Source: Deroplatys truncata (taxonomy: Eukaryota; Arthropoda; Insecta; Mantodea; Mantidae). Taken from it: DNA of 64,000 nucleotides. The stretch is from positions 74,348,557-74,412,556 of the forward strand of contig CM060987.1 in NCBI GenBank assembly GCA_030765065.1, in the 5' to 3' direction. Made by a program: the position numbers and the translations under genes. The notes below the pieces were generated by a model. It saw only the letters and a list, made by a program, of their open reading frames with translations. It did not search any database and had not been told where the DNA came from. Below are positions 23,505 to 34,936 of this stretch, piece after piece (positions within the stretch are counted from its first letter, which is position 1; every line of letters begins with the position of its first letter).

Positions 23505-23643
23505 CATATTGGGGAAAGTATTATATTCCACTAACAAATTTTATGTCAAAATTTCACCAGAAATAAATGTTTTGAGGCACCCTGATCCTAAAAAAGGTGT
23601 TTTTAGAAAAAGATCCATATGCATACGTGCATGTTTTTTTAAA

Positions 23644-23711
<68 letters not shown>
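23644..23711 (+). repeat. (ATT)n microsatellite
   Basis: About 22 perfect ATT units. It lies where repeat H normally has its internal microsatellite and directly left of a transposase start codon. Confidence 0.95.
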
Positions 23712-23712
<1 letters not shown>

Positions 23713-23714
23713 TA

Positions 23715-25310
23715 TCATGCCAAGACAAAAGGTAGGCTCAGGTGGTAAAAAGAAGACAACACCAAGAACTGATGAGGTTTTAAAATGTGAAGTATTAGCT
23801 AATCCGTGGATTACAGTCCCAGGGTTAAAGAAGAAACATCAAAATCTGCTGAACAGTGTTGCAATCTGGACCATTCAGCATCAGTTTCAGAAAGACCTAG
23901 GTTTACCAACTTGGCATGCTGATAAGCCTCTGAAGCTATGAAGAAGAAAATATTAAATTTCTGCAACAAATTTAACCACTGGACATTAGAGGACTAGCAT
24001 AAGATAAAATTGAAAGCACTTTCAAATTGGTCAGAGGACAGTCCAAATTGGTGAGAAGGCCAAGAAATGTGTTGCAGTATGATCCAAAGTTTACAGTCGA
24101 AAACATTAACATTCAGAAAGTGTGATGATACGGGGATACTTTTAGTGGTAATTATGCAGAGGAGGTTTATATTTTCATCCAAGAATGTCACAATAAAGGA
24201 AAGTAATTACTTAGAAGTGTTTGAACAGCATATGCTGACATTTTGGCCAGTTCATCAGTGTCAATACTTTATGCATGATAATGCCCGTACCCATGGAAAA
24301 AAGACAGTCCAGAAGTTCCTGAAAGATAATAGTACAGTGCCATCAGATAAAGCTGCAACACTGTTAGCAGCACTGGGTTGCAGTTGTGCGCCATTTCCCT
24401 CCTGAGGCTCCAGTCCCTGCTATTGCACCGCTCCCCTCACATTCATACATCAAAGTTCACTACATGATCCTAAGGTTGGTGTTTGGAGTGCGACTAGAAT
24501 GATTGGCCCTATTTTCTTTCACAAAACAATTAATGCTGCATGGCACCAAGTCTTAATTTGGAGCAGATTTTTTTTTTCTTCCATTGACAGATGAGTGAAT
24601 GCACGGCATATTTCAACAGGGCTACAGCTCGGATTTCTTTGGATACAATTGCTGACAGAGTGATCAGCGTAGGGGTGTGGCATGCTTGATCCCTAGACCT
24701 CATGACTTGCAAATTTTTACTTGTGTGACAATTTAAAAGACAAAATGTGTAACCAAAATCCCCAAACATTACAAGAACTTCAAAATAATATACCAGAAGA
24801 AATAACCCATTATTTCCCATTATGTGAATCATAATTTGTTAACATGATGCAAAGCCTGTGTTTGAGCACAAGGAGAACATTCCAACATCATATTTGAAAA
24901 GTTATGCAATATAAGGGACATTAAACATTGTAACTTGTAAAATAGTTATGGTACTAGTTGGCCTTGTCCATTCATCCTATTTGTTTCAATGCATATGACG
25001 GTTTCTATGGGGATGAATTGTTGGCAGGCAAGTGGTGTGTGCCCGCGATCCAGGTGCTGCTAGCAGCATTGCCACTTAATCTGATGATCCTGTATATGTG
25101 CTTGAATGGCCAGGTAATTTCCCTATAGAAAATGCTTGGAATGTGATGTAACATAAGATTGAAGAGGTGCAACCATTGAATATTAAGGAGCTGCAAGAGG
25201 TGTGGAACTTACTGGGTGAAAAAAGGACAAAAGAGTATTTTGAAAATCTGGCAGATTCACTAAAAGTGATACAAGCTAAGAGGAATATGACCAAGTACTG
25301 GTTGTAAGGA
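23715..25310 (+). mobile_element. Tc1-like element, broken and itself interrupted
   Basis: A Tc1-type transposase begins at an ATG at 23717 (MPRQKVGSGGKKKTTPRT), continues with LKKKHQNLLNSVAIWTIQHQ and QKDLGLPTW, and after a stop at 23941 with ILNFCNKFNHWTLED. Next come VKTLTFRK-like, ESNYLEVFEQHMLTFWPVHQ and YFMHDNARTHGKKTV, where D in HDNARTH is the second catalytic Asp. The frame is lost at about 24336 and resumes at 25090 with VLEWPGNFPIENAWN, carrying the final Glu, then NMTKYW and a stop near 25307. The 0.7 kb between is foreign. Terminal inverted repeats were not found. Confidence 0.75.
24440..24890 (+). mobile_element. second transposase relic nested in the Tc1-like element
   Basis: The reading LHDPKVGVWSATRMIGPIFF, then FHKTINAAWHQV, then CTAYFNRATA, then FEHKENIP matches the DDE_3-type transposases common in insects (HDPKVGVW...RMIGPIFF...YFQQDGATAH...GxHFQH). 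The Asp of the QQDGA box is lost (NRATA) and stops are frequent, so it is a dead fragment. Confidence 0.65.
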
Positions 25311-25812
25311 CTAGTGAAAATAAAACCATATAAAGTCATATATGTTGTTTTTATTGCCTTGCTATAATGTCAAGATTTTCATTGTGGCAACTGTACATTT
25401 CAGATTTTTTGTACCAGAAGTCTAAAAACTGATTTTTTAAACAAAAGCTTTTTAGTTTTTAGACAAAACCTTATTACATGCAAAATGTAAATTTTATTAA
25501 ATCATACAGTTAATGTCATTTTGCATTAAACATTTCCAAGATATTCTTTATTATGGTTTGAATTTTCAAATACTTATGCATCTGTTAAAAATGGTATTCT
25601 TTTCTTTTTCTTGTGGTCATGCAAAGAGTGAAATTCAAAGCCATCACATAGTGACATGCTGCTTAAAGTTTTGACTTTATGCTCCTTGTACCTATAACGA
25701 AATACGTAATAGAAGCATTTCTACAAACATTTATCTCGATTAACAAAAAGTAGATAGTAGGAATAGTTTGTGGAAGAGGGGAGTCATGTGAATTTAACAC
25801 ATCAAATTTTTC

Positions 25813-26639
25813 TTTCTTTCTACTGCAAGAGATGTTACCAGGAATAAAAATTTGAATGGGGTTTCTCATGCTGTGTACTTGAAAGTTAGCACATCTTGCT
25901 TAATTTGAAATCATTTCTAATCAATATCTCTATATATATCATGAGCAACATAACATGTACAGAAGAATCATTATCTATATGAAAGGTGGAATAATATAAC
26001 AGGTAATTATGTGATTTTTCCACGGGTTGAGAAAATTGTGTAAATGTATTACATCAGATTTTTTTTACAAGAAATCACAGATGTGGTAAGTGGTTAAAAT
26101 GTTCGAAAGAAAGCTTAGTCAGGAAACGTATGCAATGCTTCACAAAAATTTCCCATTATCCAATACCAATTTACTGCAGTTATTATACTTTTCTATTTCA
26201 TTACCACAGTTTGAGAATGTGAACTTAATTATTATTCATTTTAGGAGAATGTTTGGGCAATGAAGGATTTTCGTCTTCCCAATTTTTGTGAGCCTGAAAG
26301 TAAATTTCATAAAATTTAAGAATAATACCTGTGTAAAAGAAAGTCTCGGTGGTGAACCAAAAGTATACCTTCAGCACAGTTAATCTATACCTAATAATAC
26401 AATAGGTTACAAGTGAAAATTGTTGAGCTCCTTAGAATGGATGTCACATGTGGTCACATTTGTACACGTTTCTCATTTATCAGTATTACAGCGTTTTTGT
26501 TACACATATGTTTGTTTTTCCTAAAACATGTTTTCAAAAGGAGAAAAATATTCAAATGAAAAGTTTTTCCAAAAGGTGGCCAGTTATCAATTTACTGTTG
26601 ATGAGTGGGTGTAATAGCCTGTATGCAGAGAACTGACAG
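25813..26639. other. spacer with a repeat H end fragment
   Basis: At about 26030-26062 the sequence GAGAAAATTGTGTAAATGTA followed by TTACATCAGATTTTT is a stray 3' end of repeat H. The rest holds nothing recognised. Confidence 0.45.
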
Positions 26640-26911
26640 ACTTGTGAAAATTCTCCAACTGCAGATTATGCTTTACATGGCAATTTCTCAAAAATGGCTA
26701 ACAATTTTAACTAAAATGGGTACCATATGTTGAAGATATTTGCATGACAAATAAAATGTACCTATATCTTGAATTTTCTGAGAATAGCCTGTGAAGCCCT
26801 CTTCATTTGGAAGGAATTTTAACAAGTAAAGCATAAGAAAGAGACAAAAACTTACTGCACAAAAAGTGTAGATCTCTTTAAAGCACGCAATTTATTTCAT
26901 ATACCCTTTTT

Positions 26912-27035
26912 ACTTTCTCTACTACCTATAGTAAGTAGGGGAAGATTTGTATTCCACCCAAAAATTCGATACCGAGATTTCACCGGAAATATATATTTTG
27001 AGACCCCCCTGAATCCCAAAAAAAAACATTTTTGG

Positions 27036-27084
<49 letters not shown>

Positions 27085-27780
27085 ATGTGCGCGTGCGTGT
27101 GCGTGTGTGTGTCGGATAAACATCAAACTTGGTATTTAAGTTCAGTATCTTCCAGAGATGCGACACGAAGGTTTTCAAGAAAATCCCCCCACCCCACATT
27201 ACCCTTTACATGGAACATTTTTTGAAAATTTTAATTTTCTCAAAAATGGCTCTAATGATTTTGAATAAAATATCATATGTTTAAGATATTTTCATGACAA
27301 AATGTATATCTTGAATTTTCTGGGAATGTCTCCAAAAGTATTCTTCATTGTGAACGACTTTTGCATAACTGGTAAACCATAAGATAGACAAATTTTTACT
27401 ACACAAAAAAATGTAAATCGCGTTAAAATACACAATTTATGTCATATACATTTTTTTTGTTGAGTGAACCATTTTCGAGATATTGCTTGTTATTCCCTTA
27501 AATTTTTCAATACTTATTTTCTCAAATGGGAATTCGTTATTCATTTTTTTGTCTTGTATATGCAAAGAGTATTAATCTGTGGCAAAGAGAATGGTGCTGC
27601 ACCTAGCAACCAGCCTTGTAAATATATATTCCCCTTACATCTACAAGAAACTTAGCAATAAGATAGAGTCTGTAAACGTTTATCTCGATTAACATGAAGT
27701 AGATGGAGAATAAGCATTTGTAAAAATAGTTTGTACAAGAGTAGAGAAAGTCATGTGAGTGTAACACATCAGATTTTTTT
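26912..27780 (+). mobile_element. repeat H, full-length nested copy
   Basis: Starts ACTTTCTCTACTACCTATAG after a T run and ends GAGTAGAGAAAGTCATGTGA then GTGTAACACATCAGATTTTT. Both 12-bp inverted repeats and the ATGTG/CACAT hairpin are intact. The (TG)n tract is at 27040-27111. Confidence 0.85.
27040..27111 (+). repeat. (TG)n microsatellite inside repeat H
   Basis: About 21 pure TG units followed by TGCATGTGCGCGTGCGTG variants. Confidence 0.95.
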
Positions 27781-27975
27781 TGTATAAAGTGTTGTCGCTA
27801 TTCAGTTGCTCCTCGCTATGTCTTGGAAAGAGAGCATCTGAGTATTCATTCATTTTCTCTATCTACCTTGTAGCTTCAACAAAATGTGTAATGAAACTAT
27901 GTCTGCAAAGGTTTATCTCAATTAACATGAAGTAGACAGAAAAATAAGTTTTTGTAAGAATAGTTTGTAAATTCA

Positions 27976-30444
27976 TAATGCCAAGTCTAAAACATCTCAA
28001 TTGAAGGGGCAGATTTTATGAAAATGTGACTACTAAATGCTCATCTCAGATTTTTTTTATTTAAACTCCTTTTACTATAAAAGAAAGTCATGGCTCTTAA
28101 AATGCTATAGCTCCAGCTTAAAAAAAAATCCACTGATCAATGAATGAGTCTTAACATTGATAGGTGTACACTTTCTTGCAATACATAACCTTTTGTGTAG
28201 TAGTTGTGATAATTTCTGGCCGTAAGGCATATCAAAGTAACTAAACATTTTGCACTTCTCTTGTATCTGCAGCAAGGAATGAAAAAAGTTGCTACTTAAG
28301 CTTCCATTATATGCATATTGTTAGCTACTAAGAACCTTAAAACTTAACACTTTATGGACATGCCTTGGAAGCGCAGGAATACATTATAGCTGACAGAGAC
28401 ATATAAGTACAAGGTCCAAACTACGTGGAAAAATTAAAAGTGCTTTCTTGGTTTGACATTGTATAAAAAGTGCTTCATCTGCTTAGTCTGGCTTTGTAAT
28501 GTATCAAATTTATGACATTCAAATGAATTTTTATTATAAAAATCAATATAACTATAAGGTCACTGTTCTGTAGAACTACTCACGGCCTATCAGAGAGATA
28601 CCTTTTCATTAAAAGAATCTGCAAAGTCTAACCTTGCAATGTAAAAAGAAAAGAAAATACTTGAATTTAATTTTGAATTCCGTATTTCTGATAATCATAA
28701 AGTGTGAAAACGTACTCAGTAATCTTTATCATCGCTACTTCATAATTCTGTCCATAAAAAGTTAAGCTTGGGTGAAATAAGTGTGATATACTAGATTTAT
28801 GTGTTGAAAAATATTTTGCATTCACTTATTGCTTTGAAAATCTGAATATTTCTTTGTGTGACATTTGATACTTAATTATTACTGTTGGCTCATTGCAGCT
28901 TAGTTATGAAGCACATTACAATATTTACAAAGATATTAATTGGAACCTGGTAATTATATATATTACTTTGATTTTAAAAAGTAACTAAGTTAAATATGGT
29001 ATGCATACATCTAAAATGAGTCAAATCACATACAGGATCTCAGTGTTCCATTTGTAAGTATTGCCAATTACTAATAGTCCTTCAATCTTAAGTTAAACCA
29101 ACAAACATGCAAATGAGCCCAGCGATCAGAACCACTAGTTTTTAATGCTTATTTTAAAAACTGAATGACTACCCTAAGAGAAACCTTAGGCATGCAGCTT
29201 GATCCAAATCTGAACTCTTATTGGTAATAAATACTCTATAACTTCATTGCCACAGTGCATACAGAAATGAAATGTATTATTTTATATATTAAACCGATTA
29301 CTGAGAGCAGTGAAAAAGCAAAGCAAGTAGGCAGGTTTGGTAGTATGTTTCACAAAGAAGAATATGTCCCCAGTAATATCAGGAAACAAAATAAAATTGA
29401 CTCCATACATGTAATACTTTTACACATAGATGTTATGTCAGTTTATAAAAATGAAAAGAAATAGAAAAAATAATTATTCCAACCCTTGTTTATAATTCCA
29501 GATTTTGCTTTTTATATATATATATATATATATATAATTTTGATAACTACATCATTTTATGTTGTAGCTTTCTTCCTAACATTTTATTATGTTTCTCTTT
29601 CATAAAATGAGATTATGAAACATATAATAATATGGTCCTTCAACTACATAAATTAAAAAAAAAAAAGTAACAATATATCTTTATGTAGTCTTTTGCTGTG
29701 TTATTTATTTCTGTGCTGTAAATTGGGAGGAAGAAAAGGGAAGTATTAAATTAAAAATAGGCACAGTAGTATAAAGGCAAAAGAAAAAAGGTAAATAATA
29801 ATGAAGGCTTTGGTTATTATAATGAGGAATGCAGGAACAAAAGATATGTGAAGTAGTTGGTGTTTTGTTTTAGTATGTTCCATTACTGGTATTTGGTTTA
29901 AATCAATGAGGTTTGAGACTCAAGTAGTTTTATTCTTTGATGGCAAGATATGGCTATCAAAATAAAAATGTAATACTCACATTTCTTGAAGGAAAGAAAG
30001 TATTTTCTGACCTCAAGTCATATCCAAAACTTTTATTAATTTTTGGGTATAATTCTACTACAGTAAATCTTGTTTCATGCTTGCCCTGCTAGAAGGAAAC
30101 AGCTCTAGATCATATGCTTCCCTCAGCACAGTTAATGCCACTGTAGGTAAGGATTCTGAATAGGTAACAGTCATATAACATTGAAAATGGATGGAAAATA
30201 CTTAATGAATGCTCATTTTTTAAGTGGTATGTGTTTTGTTTGTCTTTCTGTGTAACATATTAATGTTTTAGAAGAGTTAGTAAATATTATTTAACATTCT
30301 GTTGAATTGAAGTTGTGTCTAACTGTATTTCTTCAAACCTAATGTTTAGCACTGTAATGTATCATACACACACATTATATAAAAGTGTGTATATAGCAAG
30401 AGGGAAGGTGGGGAAAAGCCCTGCAGACATTTTTCTATCTGAGA
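27976..30444. other. AT-rich non-coding stretch
   Basis: No gene or mobile element was recognised over about 2.5 kb. It contains a (TA)n run at about 29514-29536. This may be ordinary intron or flank sequence. Confidence 0.4.
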
Positions 30445-30999
30445 TAGGGTTGCCAGATTGGATTGGTAATAGTAAGTTAAAATAAAATTTGTTTGGTTTT
30501 TTCTAGAAAACCAGAAGAAGCTGAAATAAAAAATATGAATGAATAAATTCATAAATAAATAAATAAATAAATATACATTAATGGTACTTCTTGGAACAAA
30601 AGGGTTTTATTTTCCTGAACCATTTTGTAGAAGTCATGACATGGCACTTTTAAATTCAGCTGGACAAAAATCTCAGCCTTTACCGGTTCTGTTGACATTC
30701 TGTTCTTACCATCTAACCATAAAGCTTTCATGGTACTAAACACTTGTTTGATATGTACATTACTCTTTAGGATAGCAAGTGCATGTTGCATTATTCTGAG
30801 CATGTTTTGTGAATATACTTTTCTGAAAAAAAAATCATACTACAGTTTACTATAACATTTAGCTTTCCTATCACTGTTGACATTACTGATTTGAAAACGG
30901 TGAACTCATTATAGAAGTCATTGTCATCAAAACTTACATTAAGTCTATTTGCTACATCAATTGCAATAAACTTATAGTAATATTAATTCATGATAATAT

Positions 31000-31928
31000 C
31001 CCATAGCAAATATTTGACAATATTTTTAATCTGTACAAAGAAACTTTCATTTTTGTTAAAACTAATGGGGAAATCTCCAATTGGTTAAAAATTTTTATGG
31101 TCAAACAAGGATGTCCTCTCTTACTTCTCTTATTCAATATGTATATGAATCAATATGAGAGTTTAGAAATGCAAGACATGGTCATGTAACTATAAATTGA
31201 ATTTACATCTGAACGCCCTGAGTTTTGCAGAGGATTTGGTCTTGCTAGCCACTTCAGAAGATGATTTACAATGATCAAGCTATAATTTAACATTGATAGC
31301 TGACAAATATAACATAAAAATATCCACAGCAAAAACAAAAGTAATGGCATTCTGTGACAAAGAATCTGTACACAGAAAATTTGTATAAATGGCAAAAATT
31401 TAGAAAGGGTTAATTATCTTGGTTTTAAACTTTCCTTTTTACCCATCTAGACATATCACAAAGAATCTTTAAATTCAATAAATCTGCTTGCATTATCAAC
31501 AGTATAATGAAACATTCCTTAGTCCAAAAACATATCTGCACTTACCTGTGCAAGACCTGTTCTGTGTTACAGCAGCAAAGCCTGGACCTTACAAAAGTGT
31601 GATGAAAATAATACTACTGCCAGTGAAATGAAATTTATGCACTGAACAGCAGACTACACTAAATGGGACCATCAACGAAATGAAGACATACTACAAGAAT
31701 TGGGAATGGAACCTCTCGTGCAGTATATTCATCAATATCAAGAAAATCAGTTCCAGCACATCAAGCATATGTCCAGAAGCAGGATATCCTGATTGATCTT
31801 GAAGTGCAGACCATCAGGAAAAAGATGATCAGGTCATCCTGTGAAGGGATGGCGGGAAAGTTTTACATAGACTGGAACAGTCACTCTAGGACTATCACCT
31901 GTTAGGAAGAAGAAGAAGATGATAAAAA
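31000..31928 (+). mobile_element. LINE fragment with reverse transcriptase C-terminal half
   Basis: Broken + frames show KQGCPLSPLLFNMYMNQYE, then ALSFAEDLVLLATSEDD (FADD box with D to E), KISTAKTKVMAFC, GLNFPFYPSRHI, KTCSVLQQQSLDL-type and KWDHQRNEDILQELGMEPLV. Then comes HIKHMSRSRIS-like and GWRESFTxTGTVTLG. The order and wording match craniate- and insect-type LINEs with an HVxRMPxxRIPK ending. It lies inside the hAT element and is followed directly by an inverted SINE. Confidence 0.65.
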
Positions 31929-32220
31929 AATTAAATTGAGTTTTATTTATGGATGCTCTTTAACTGCTGTGGTCCTTAGTGTTCCATTCTATATTGGGCA
32001 TGAAAGACCAATAATTTTGCTCAGAGGCCTCTTTATCAGGCTTGAGGTTCTTTTACATGCCATAAATCTACAGCTTGGGACCATCAGCTTTACTTCCCTT
32101 CTGAAGGAAGCTATGTTAAGGATTTTTGCACCCAAGAAAATTCATCGCCCTCTGCCGGGTTTGAACCCGCGACCTCAGGAACTAGAAGCTAGCATGGTAA
32201 CCACTACACCACGGAGGACA
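31929..32220 (-). mobile_element. tRNA-derived SINE S1, inverted copy
   Basis: On the minus strand it starts GTCCTCCGTGGTGTAGTGGT, has the B box GCGGGTTCAAACCCGGC, and continues with AAATCCTTAACATAGCTTCC, TCAGAAGGGAAGTAAAGCTG, GGCATGTAAAAGAACCTCA and CACTAAGGACCACAGCAGTT. It ends in CATAAATAAAACTCAATTTA. Three more copies lie at 47723, 60652 and 61478. The tRNA part is the most intact of the four but its anticodon arm does not pair, so it is not a tRNA gene. Confidence 0.9.
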
Positions 32221-33639
32221 TGATGATGGTGGTGGTGGTGGCACTACATTCACCAAAGGATTGAATGGAAATAATTTCCCTCACATTATCAACCACAGGC
32301 TTACCTTTGTATGCACTTTCATACCATTTAGTAAAATAGTATTACAATCTTTCATAATGTTATTGTGTGGCCTTTGGTAATCACTTGTTTTTCAGCTTCT
32401 GCACATTTTCTATTGACATATTAACTTCAAATCCAAATAACTTAACCATTTTGCTTTTTCTACTCCTCCCCCCTCCCCCATCTACCATTACCTTAGGCAC
32501 ACCTGTGGAAAGAGTATCCTCTTCCAAGATTTTTATTGCCAAATAAGAGGATGCGTTTTTTTCTTCTCCCTGAGCTAAATAGTACATCTTTAAAGGCCGT
32601 CACATTTTAACAATATGCACAGCAGTTGACTTACGACAACCATTGCACAATAATGTGATGTATTTTGTTGTAATCTTATTGAGCAAATTTGCAAAAACAG
32701 CTAAGTTTTTCAGAGTTTTTTGATGAGTAGAAAAAGTCTGTGTATACTTTAAGAACAAGAGACTCTACATCATACTTTAAACATTCATGACCATATTTAG
32801 CATACTATATTAAGCACTTGACAGCAACAATTAGCTTCAGTTACTTTGTGGGACGTAATTGTTTCATTATTGTAAATACAGAATTGTGCTTACCAAAACT
32901 GACAAAGATTAGCAGAATGCGCAACTACATTGTTTAAGCTTAATCCATTTTCTGACATTTTATTTTAAAAAATACCTTTTGCAGATTCAGTAGAACCTTC
33001 ACAGAAATTGAGAAGATCGTTATATTTACCCTTGTGTTTTGGATAAGTGAATTACCATTAATGGAGAAAGATTTTGTTTCCCCTATTTGAAGCATCTATT
33101 GCGCTAATCAATCTCTCTTTAACATATGGTAAAAGTACATTTTTCATAAATGAGTCACTTTTGGTTCTTCCACTAACTGATTTTAGCCACATATTTGAAA
33201 ACAGAGAACATAATTTGTTACCACAGTCTTGAGAATTACAGGAATGATGATGCTTGACTCTTGAAATGTCAAAGTTAATTCTGTTGCTATAAATTTGCTC
33301 TATTCTGTGGTAAATTGTTTTGGGAAGAGAGGCGTGTTTTCATTTCCCTGCAGACATTTTATGGTTTATGGGTTTTCTCCTTTAAACGTAAACATTTATT
33401 AATAACTTTATTGAGTTTAAAATTTATTGTTTTAGTATTATTTATTATTTTATATTTTTATTTAATAATAATAATAATAAGAGGAGAATTGTATATAACA
33501 ATAACTTTTTTATCATTTGCAGTTTGTGAAGGCGTATTGGGTATTAACCGATTGTAAATACGCATTAACTGCTTTTATTCTATCATGTTTAATAGTAAAT
33601 CAAACATAATATATTTTGCATTTGCATGTAATATCATCA

Positions 33640-34785
33640 ACTTTCTACAGTGCTTTACCTTCACACTGTGGCCATGCATGGCTTCTCATGTGCTGGTTAC
33701 CACAGCTCAGACTCTCACCAAAACAGTTATAATATTACTGCAACTGCCTCATGTTCTCATAGTTATCATTACAGTTATAGTGATTAAGCACCTTCCTTAT
33801 CATAAGAGATGTTTTAAATGTTGTTGTTCTCTGTCCACACATTTCTGACATCTTCTCAGGAAATTTTCATTCACATTAGAATTAAATATCCGAAATCGAA
33901 TGAATTTCTTGCCTGGATTTTCTTTTAGCTCTTACAACGTATGGGATATTCTTGTGTATACCTTATTTTCACATGTTGCGCATATGTGATCATTGGGGTT
34001 GGATAAATTTCTGTAATTGGATTTTGCAAAATTATAAGAGTAATTCATCCACACTTAATATTCTTCTCTGGTCTAGCATGGTTCCATTATATGGCTATAT
34101 TTTGCCACAAAATAACATGTTGAAGTACAGAGAAACCCGATTTTACACAAGATTTATGATGCAAAAATTGGTGTGCAGTAAATGAATACAAAATAATAGG
34201 GTCTATAGTTTTTTAACAAACAATAAATGCAGAGGGGCACAGGAATGTCTTACCCACACCACTTTTTGAACAACTGACTGAAGTTGGATGTCCAGTCTGG
34301 GTTTTTCCAACAAGAGTTTGCTACTGCGCATACAACTGATGAGTCATAAAATAATTCAAGAAATTTTTGAGGATAGGGTAATCAGTAAAGGATTATGGCC
34401 CTTATAATTCCATGATTTAACTGTATGTGATTTTTATCTATGGAAACTTGAAGAATAAGGTGTGTGCAACAAACCTCATACATGGAAAGAACTAAAAGAA
34501 AACATCAGGTGAGAAATTCACTCAATTTCTGGTGTTTAACTCTCCAATGTGAATGAAAAATTACTGAAAGGATGCCAGAATTATGTGTATAGAAAAGCAC
34601 AACATTTCCAACATCTCTTATGATAAGGCATCTGCTTATCAACATTGTAATTCTAAGTGTAAATATCAGAACATGAGGCAGTTGCGGGGATATAATTGTC
34701 TTGGCGGGAGTCCGACTGCGACAGCTGGTGCACAAGCAGCCATGTGGATTTCAAATTTAAACTGTCCTTAAGGGATGCAAAAATT
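33640..34785. mobile_element. inverted pair of a DDE_3-type transposon end
   Basis: The stretch at 33640-33925 is an inverted, diverged copy of 34500-34785: shared blocks are CAACTGCCTCATGTTCT, CCTTATCATAAGAGATGTT and TTCATTCACATT. The right arm and the DNA left of it (34330-34600) encode, in + frames, EDRVISKGLWPL, CDFYLWKLEE, SHTWKELKENIR-like and IRxEIHSISG, which is the C-terminal part of an insect DDE_3 transposase. The left arm holds the same region (QEIHSISD) on the minus strand. The inverted homology therefore includes coding sequence as well as terminal sequence. Confidence 0.6.
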
Positions 34786-34936
34786 ATATAGCCAAGCATA
34801 TGTACTTATAATAATGATGTTTCATTAAAATGAGAAAAGAAGCTGACATAAGTATACAAAACTGGAGGCCTGGAAGTTGCAATGTAAATCCAGGCAATTT
34901 GGATCCATCTGGAGATCTGGCAACCCTAGTCTAAGA

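Larger units (their letters stand above)
23505..25812 (+). mobile_element. repeat H, old copy split by a microsatellite and a Tc1-like element
   Basis: The 5' part (23505-23643: GGGGAAAGTATTATATTCCA to AGAAAAAGATCCATATGC) and the 3' part (about 25375-25812: ATTTCCAAGATATTC, CATGCAAAGAGTG, AGTCATGTGAATTTAACACA) belong to one + copy. The material between them is a (TTA)n tract and a transposon. Confidence 0.65.
26640..27975 (+). mobile_element. repeat H, older copy split by a younger copy of the same orientation
   Basis: Left part 26640-26906 (GCTTTACATGGCAATTTC to CACGCAATTTATTTCATATA) and right part 27781-27975 (TTGTAGCTTCAACAAAATGT, ATTAACATGAAGTAGACAGA, AGAATAGTTTGTA) are contiguous pieces of one old copy. 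The younger copy entered a T run between them. Confidence 0.7.
30549..33300 (-). pseudogene. hAT-type transposase remnant, split
   Basis: On the minus strand the upstream part (33300 to 32900) reads SNMWLKSVSGRTKSDSFMKN, then LPYVKERLISAIDASNRGNK, then GKYNDLLNFCEGS, in broken frames. This matches a hAT-like protein family that ends in a dimerisation domain. The C-terminal domain is at 30803-30570: SNVHIKQVFSTMKALWLDGK, NRMSTEPVKAEIFVQLNL, FYKMVQENKTLL, equivalent to the usual SNAxxERxFSxMxxLWtdxRNRmS pattern. The piece FDDNDFYNEFTVFK at about 30900-30945 precedes it. A LINE and a SINE (31000-32220) separate the two halves. There are many stops, so the protein cannot be made. A (AAAT)n run lies just after the end. 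Confidence 0.65.
30445..34928 (-). mobile_element. hAT-type DNA transposon with both ends, filled with younger insertions
   Basis: The left end TAGGGTTGCCAGAT (30445-30458) is the exact inverse of the right end ATCTGGCAACCCTA (34915-34928). The flanking 8 bp, ATCTGAGA (30437-30444) and GTCTAAGA (34929-34936), agree at six of eight positions, as expected for an aged 8-bp hAT target duplication. Transposase remnants lie on the minus strand at 30549-30970 and 32240-33300. Inside the element are a LINE fragment, a SINE and a palindromic pair of another transposase. The total of 4484 bp exceeds a simple hAT mainly because of these. Confidence 0.75.
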
